From JAAYJM01 sp964499465 (GTDB lineage: Bacteria > Bacteroidota > Ignavibacteria > Kapaibacteriales > UBA2268), in assembly GCA_964499465.1 (NCBI GenBank), contig CAZCLJ010000110.1:1-13717 (forward strand): 13,717 bases of DNA, given 5' to 3'. Under the pieces are notes generated by a model. That model was not told the origin of the DNA, ran no database searches, and worked only from the letters and a program-made list of their open reading frames with translations. Below are positions 11,491-13,717 of this stretch, piece after piece (the stretch's first letter is position 1; every line of letters starts with the position of its first letter). The position numbers and the translations under genes are program-made.

Positions 11491-12627
11491 CTATAACCTA
11501 CCAGAAATGAGAGTGGCAGAAGCTAAAACTTCGATAACATTTCCATTTTTGTCAGTTTCAAAAGGAGAAACATTGACTAATACTTTTCTGTTTTTATTAG
11601 AATAAACAAACTCGGTGCTTTCGCCTTTAAATGCCTTATCGAAATAAAACTTACTTTCTAAAAAATAATCGTCGAAAGCAAAATCTTCAAAAGTTTTACC
11701 GTAATAAAAAGCAGTAGAAAGTCCCATTTCTTCAATGTTTTTGCCTTCGCTAAAAGAAACATAGTATTTACCATCGTCCCCAATTTTAAAACGTAATATG
11801 TGAACGTTTAAATTTGAAACTGTCTTAATGTATTCGTTGAAAATGCGATTTTTTTCTTTTTCTATTAAATATTTTTCTGTAATATCTTTCAAAGAAACAA
11901 TGATGAAATCCGATTGAAAATTAAGACTAAATTCTGAAAAATCGAATTGTAAAACAAGTTCATTTATAGTATGATTTCCATTTTCTGAATTTGATTCGAT
12001 ATGAATGTAATTTTTGTCATTATCTTTTATTTTTGTTATTACTTTATTTAAAATTATTTCTACTAACTGATGCTTTGAAAAACCCAGTGAATCGTAATAA
12101 CTATCTATAATTAATTTGAAAGCAACATTATTTCTTAAAAGCCGCATTTCCTTACTTAAAACTATTATTCCTTCAGGTAGAAAATTGAAAATATTACTCA
12201 TTTCATTGGAAAAATGCTGTTCGTTTAGCAATAATTCTGTATGTGCTAACTTAAGCTTCGTAATATCAATCCCGGAACCAATTACTCCGACAATTTTTCC
12301 ATCTTCAAAATCAGGAACAAGTCGCATTAAAAAAATAATATCATACATCGAAAATTCTGCACTTACAACTTTTCCACTATAAGATTCGTCAAGAAGTTTT
12401 GTAAGATTTATTGCATCTTCTTCACTTAATAAGTCATTAATTGTTTTTTCAAAGCTATCTTCTGTTGTTAATTCAAAATGATTAGCAATTATTCCATCAC
12501 AAAACACAAAATAAAAACCACCATCATCTTTACGTATCAATTTAAAAACTATACCTTCAAAGTTTTTTATTATCTTATTGTATTCTTGCTCCAAAATTTC
12601 AATATTATTTGACAATAAATTATTCAT
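11491..12627 (-). CDS. Triple-PAS-domain protein without an output domain
   Basis: The 378-residue cytosolic protein is built of three PAS-like domains: about 23-125 (ends VGVIGSGIDITKL), about 143-255 (starts FNFLPEGIIVLSKEMRLLRN, ends FIIVSLKDITEK) and about 262-378 (ends EVLASATLISGRL). Domains one and three are clearly related to each other (FKLIRKDDGGFYFVFCDG versus LRFKIGDDGKYYVSFSEG, then GKVVSAEF versus GESTEFVY), indicating internal duplication. Short coiled segments (about 126-142 and 250-265) link them. PAS domains bind small ligands or cofactors, or mediate partner contacts. No histidine kinase, GGDEF, EAL, HTH or phosphatase domain follows, so signalling would need a partner. It is the first gene of a two-gene operon with the family 9 glycosyltransferase, to which it is separated by one base. 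No transmembrane segment is seen. Confidence 0.85.
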   Translation of the reverse strand: MNNLLSNNIEILEQEYNKIIKNFEGIVFKLIRKDDGGFYFVFCDGIIANHFELTTEDSFEKTINDLLSEEDAINLTKLLDESYSGKVVSAEFSMYDIIFLMRLVPDFEDGKIVGVIGSGIDITKLKLAHTELLLNEQHFSNEMSNIFNFLPEGIIVLSKEMRLLRNNVAFKLIIDSYYDSLGFSKHQLVEIILNKVITKIKDNDKNYIHIESNSENGNHTINELVLQFDFSEFSLNFQSDFIIVSLKDITEKYLIEKEKNRIFNEYIKTVSNLNVHILRFKIGDDGKYYVSFSEGKNIEEMGLSTAFYYGKTFEDFAFDDYFLESKFYFDKAFKGESTEFVYSNKNRKVLVNVSPFETDKNGNVIEVLASATLISGRL

Positions 12628-12731
12628 ATTATATTTTTTTTAATTGTAAACATTTAAAATTAATAAAAAAAATTATATTTTACAATTATTTATGAATTTT
12701 TTTGTTCCTTTTAAAATAGCTTAAAATTTAT

Positions 12732-12739
12732 TAACTTTG
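12732..12739 (+). promoter_or_regulatory. Possible -7 promoter element before mazG
   Basis: TAACTTTG fits the Bacteroidetes -7 consensus TAnnTTTG and lies 19 bases before the mazG ATG, giving a short leader. The nearest upstream TTTG (12701-12704) is 27 bases away, farther than the usual roughly 19-20, so the -33 half is not convincing. The 131-base divergent spacer (12628-12758) must also hold the promoter for the PAS operon, for which I see no clear motif. Confidence 0.35.
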
Positions 12740-12758
12740 TTATTTTTAAAAATCAAAT

Positions 12759-13562
12759 ATGGAAAACAATTTTAGTAAAATCCCCGAATGTAAAGATGAA
12801 AACTCATTAATTGACCAATTTTTAAGTTTTGTAGAAATTGTAAAGATATTAAGAGAAAAATGTCCATGGGATAACAGGCAGACAAATGAATCAATTGCAG
12901 CACTAATAGTAGAAGAATCTTACGAAGTATTAGATGCAATTCATAAGAAACAAGATTTAGAGTTTGCAAAAGAACTTGGTGATTTATTCCTTCATATTGT
13001 AATGCACGCTGTAATGGCAGAGGAGCGCGGAGCTTTTAAACTTATTGATGTAATCAAACTAATCAAAGCAAAATTAGTGCATCGCCATCCACACGTCTTT
13101 GGGAATCTTTCTGTAGATGGCGAAAGTGAAATACTTCAAAACTGGGAAAGCTTAAAACTCAAGGAAGGTAGAACATCAATGCTTCAAGGCGTTCCCAAAT
13201 CCTTACCTTCGCTTCTTAGGGCGCAACGTCTTCAGCATAAAGCGGCTCAGGTCGGTTTCGATTGGGCTGACAGAAATGGGGTCTGGGATAAAGTTGAAGA
13301 GGAAATGAAAGAATTTCGTGCTGAACTTTCAGATAATAATTTCCAAAATGCAGAAGAAGAACTCGGAGACCTGATTTTCTCTATTGTTAATGCTGCCCGC
13401 TTTGAAGAAATCTATGCCGAAGAAGCTTTACAAAAAACAAACGATAAATTTACCAAGCGATTCCAATATATTGAAAAAATTGCTAAGGAAAAAGGGGTTT
13501 CTATGAAAGATATGTCCCTTGAAGAAATGGACGCAATCTGGGATGAAGCAAAAAAAATCTAA
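12759..13562 (+). CDS. mazG: Nucleoside triphosphate pyrophosphohydrolase MazG
   Basis: MazG hydrolyses nucleoside triphosphates to monophosphates and pyrophosphate, clearing aberrant or excess nucleotides in the cytosol. The 267 residues are full length for the two-domain form. The first MazG domain (about 34-110) has LREKCPWDNRQTNESIAALI, then VEESYEVLDAI with the metal-binding EExxE and the E..D pair in KELGDLFLHI, and VHRHPHVFG. The second (about 160-240) starts at LLRAQRLQHKAAQVGFDW and repeats the motif as VEEEMKEFRAEL and EELGDLIFSIVNAAR. Both motif sets look intact. It is divergent from the PAS gene, and no partner gene follows within the window. There is no adjacent toxin-antitoxin pair, so this is the housekeeping type. 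Confidence 0.97.
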   Translation: MENNFSKIPECKDENSLIDQFLSFVEIVKILREKCPWDNRQTNESIAALIVEESYEVLDAIHKKQDLEFAKELGDLFLHIVMHAVMAEERGAFKLIDVIKLIKAKLVHRHPHVFGNLSVDGESEILQNWESLKLKEGRTSMLQGVPKSLPSLLRAQRLQHKAAQVGFDWADRNGVWDKVEEEMKEFRAELSDNNFQNAEEELGDLIFSIVNAARFEEIYAEEALQKTNDKFTKRFQYIEKIAKEKGVSMKDMSLEEMDAIWDEAKKI

Positions 13563-13604
13563 TTGGATAATACCAAGTAGCTTTTAATAATAAAATATGT
13601 TTGT

Positions 13605-13689
13605 CTGTTATTCCAAAACGAAGTGAGGAATCTCAAACTCTTTGGTTAAAATGACTTGTGATATTTCTCACTTCGTTTACCAATGACAT
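13605..13689. repeat. Inverted-pair element, TTCGAAATGACA family, downstream of mazG
   Basis: The left arm TGTTATTCCAAAACGAAGTG then AGGAATCTCAA and the right arm TGTGATATTTCTCACTTCG then TTTACCAATGACA are inverted relatives around a TTTGG-containing centre. It begins about 42 bases past the mazG stop and may contribute to ending that transcript. After it, 13700-13717 (AACTTTACAAAAGTTAAG) starts another copy of the double palindrome seen at 429-461, cut off by the window end. Confidence 0.7.
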
Positions 13690-13717
13690 CTTTGTTTTAA
13701 ACTTTACAAAAGTTAAG

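Noticed and set aside
12759..13562. MazG as part of a toxin-antitoxin or phage-defence system
   Set aside because: The protein is the full two-domain housekeeping type and no mazE/mazF, relA or defence gene is adjacent.
1..13717. tRNA, rRNA or a transposase gene
   Set aside because: I looked for tRNA-like arms, rRNA words and transposase motifs on both strands and saw none; short or divergent RNAs could still be missed without a covariance search.

Overview
The window is AT-rich DNA from a bacterium, probably of the Bacteroidota/Chlorobiota (FCB) group. The housekeeping genes (pdxJ, xseA, xseB, ispF, mazG, a HIT hydrolase) fit almost any Gram-negative-type bacterium. The secreted thioredoxin-fold/propeller-like proteins, the low G+C and a TAnnTTTG-type promoter element upstream of mazG point towards FCB. 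Several genes have a recognisable Shine-Dalgarno sequence (AAGGAG before the 105-residue membrane protein, AAGGA before ispF and pdxJ). That is less typical of classical Bacteroidetes and would suit an Ignavibacteria/Chlorobi-like lineage. The phylum is an inference; no rRNA or tRNA gene was seen.

Layout. Positions 1-1050 hold no gene and are packed with interspersed palindromic repeats. A HIT-family gene follows (1051-1392, minus), then another repeat-bearing gap. Positions 1781-3680 (minus) look like a three-gene operon: a secreted 367-residue protein of propeller-like composition, a small secreted thioredoxin-fold protein with a CxxC motif, and a small three-helix membrane protein. Positions 3681-5321 are a 1.6 kb gene-free stretch with a 21-bp tandem array and several inverted-repeat elements. 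A 508-residue exported protein (5322-6848, minus) then joins a CxxC thioredoxin-like domain to a long beta-rich region in one chain. A second inverted-repeat element separates it from the xseA-xseB-pdxJ operon (7273-9477, minus). ispF runs divergently from xseA (9535-10005, plus). A 386-bp repeat-filled gap separates ispF from a convergent two-gene operon (10392-12627, minus) of a triple-PAS protein and a family 9 glycosyltransferase, tightly coupled through a TTG start. mazG (12759-13562, plus) is divergent from the PAS gene, and one more repeat element closes the window.

How the genes work together. xseA and xseB encode the two subunits of exonuclease VII. pdxJ makes pyridoxine 5'-phosphate, ispF acts in the MEP isoprenoid pathway, and mazG and the HIT protein act on nucleotides. 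These are housekeeping genes without one shared pathway. The two thioredoxin/propeller-like loci probably serve an exported or periplasmic redox or binding function that cannot be named from sequence.

The most striking content lies between the genes. At least six unrelated palindromic repeat families occur, and most copies are arranged as inverted pairs around a short spacer, an architecture like REPINs or MITEs. Two full copies and one partial copy of one family sit 4-22 bp beyond stop codons. No transposase that could mobilise them lies in this window.
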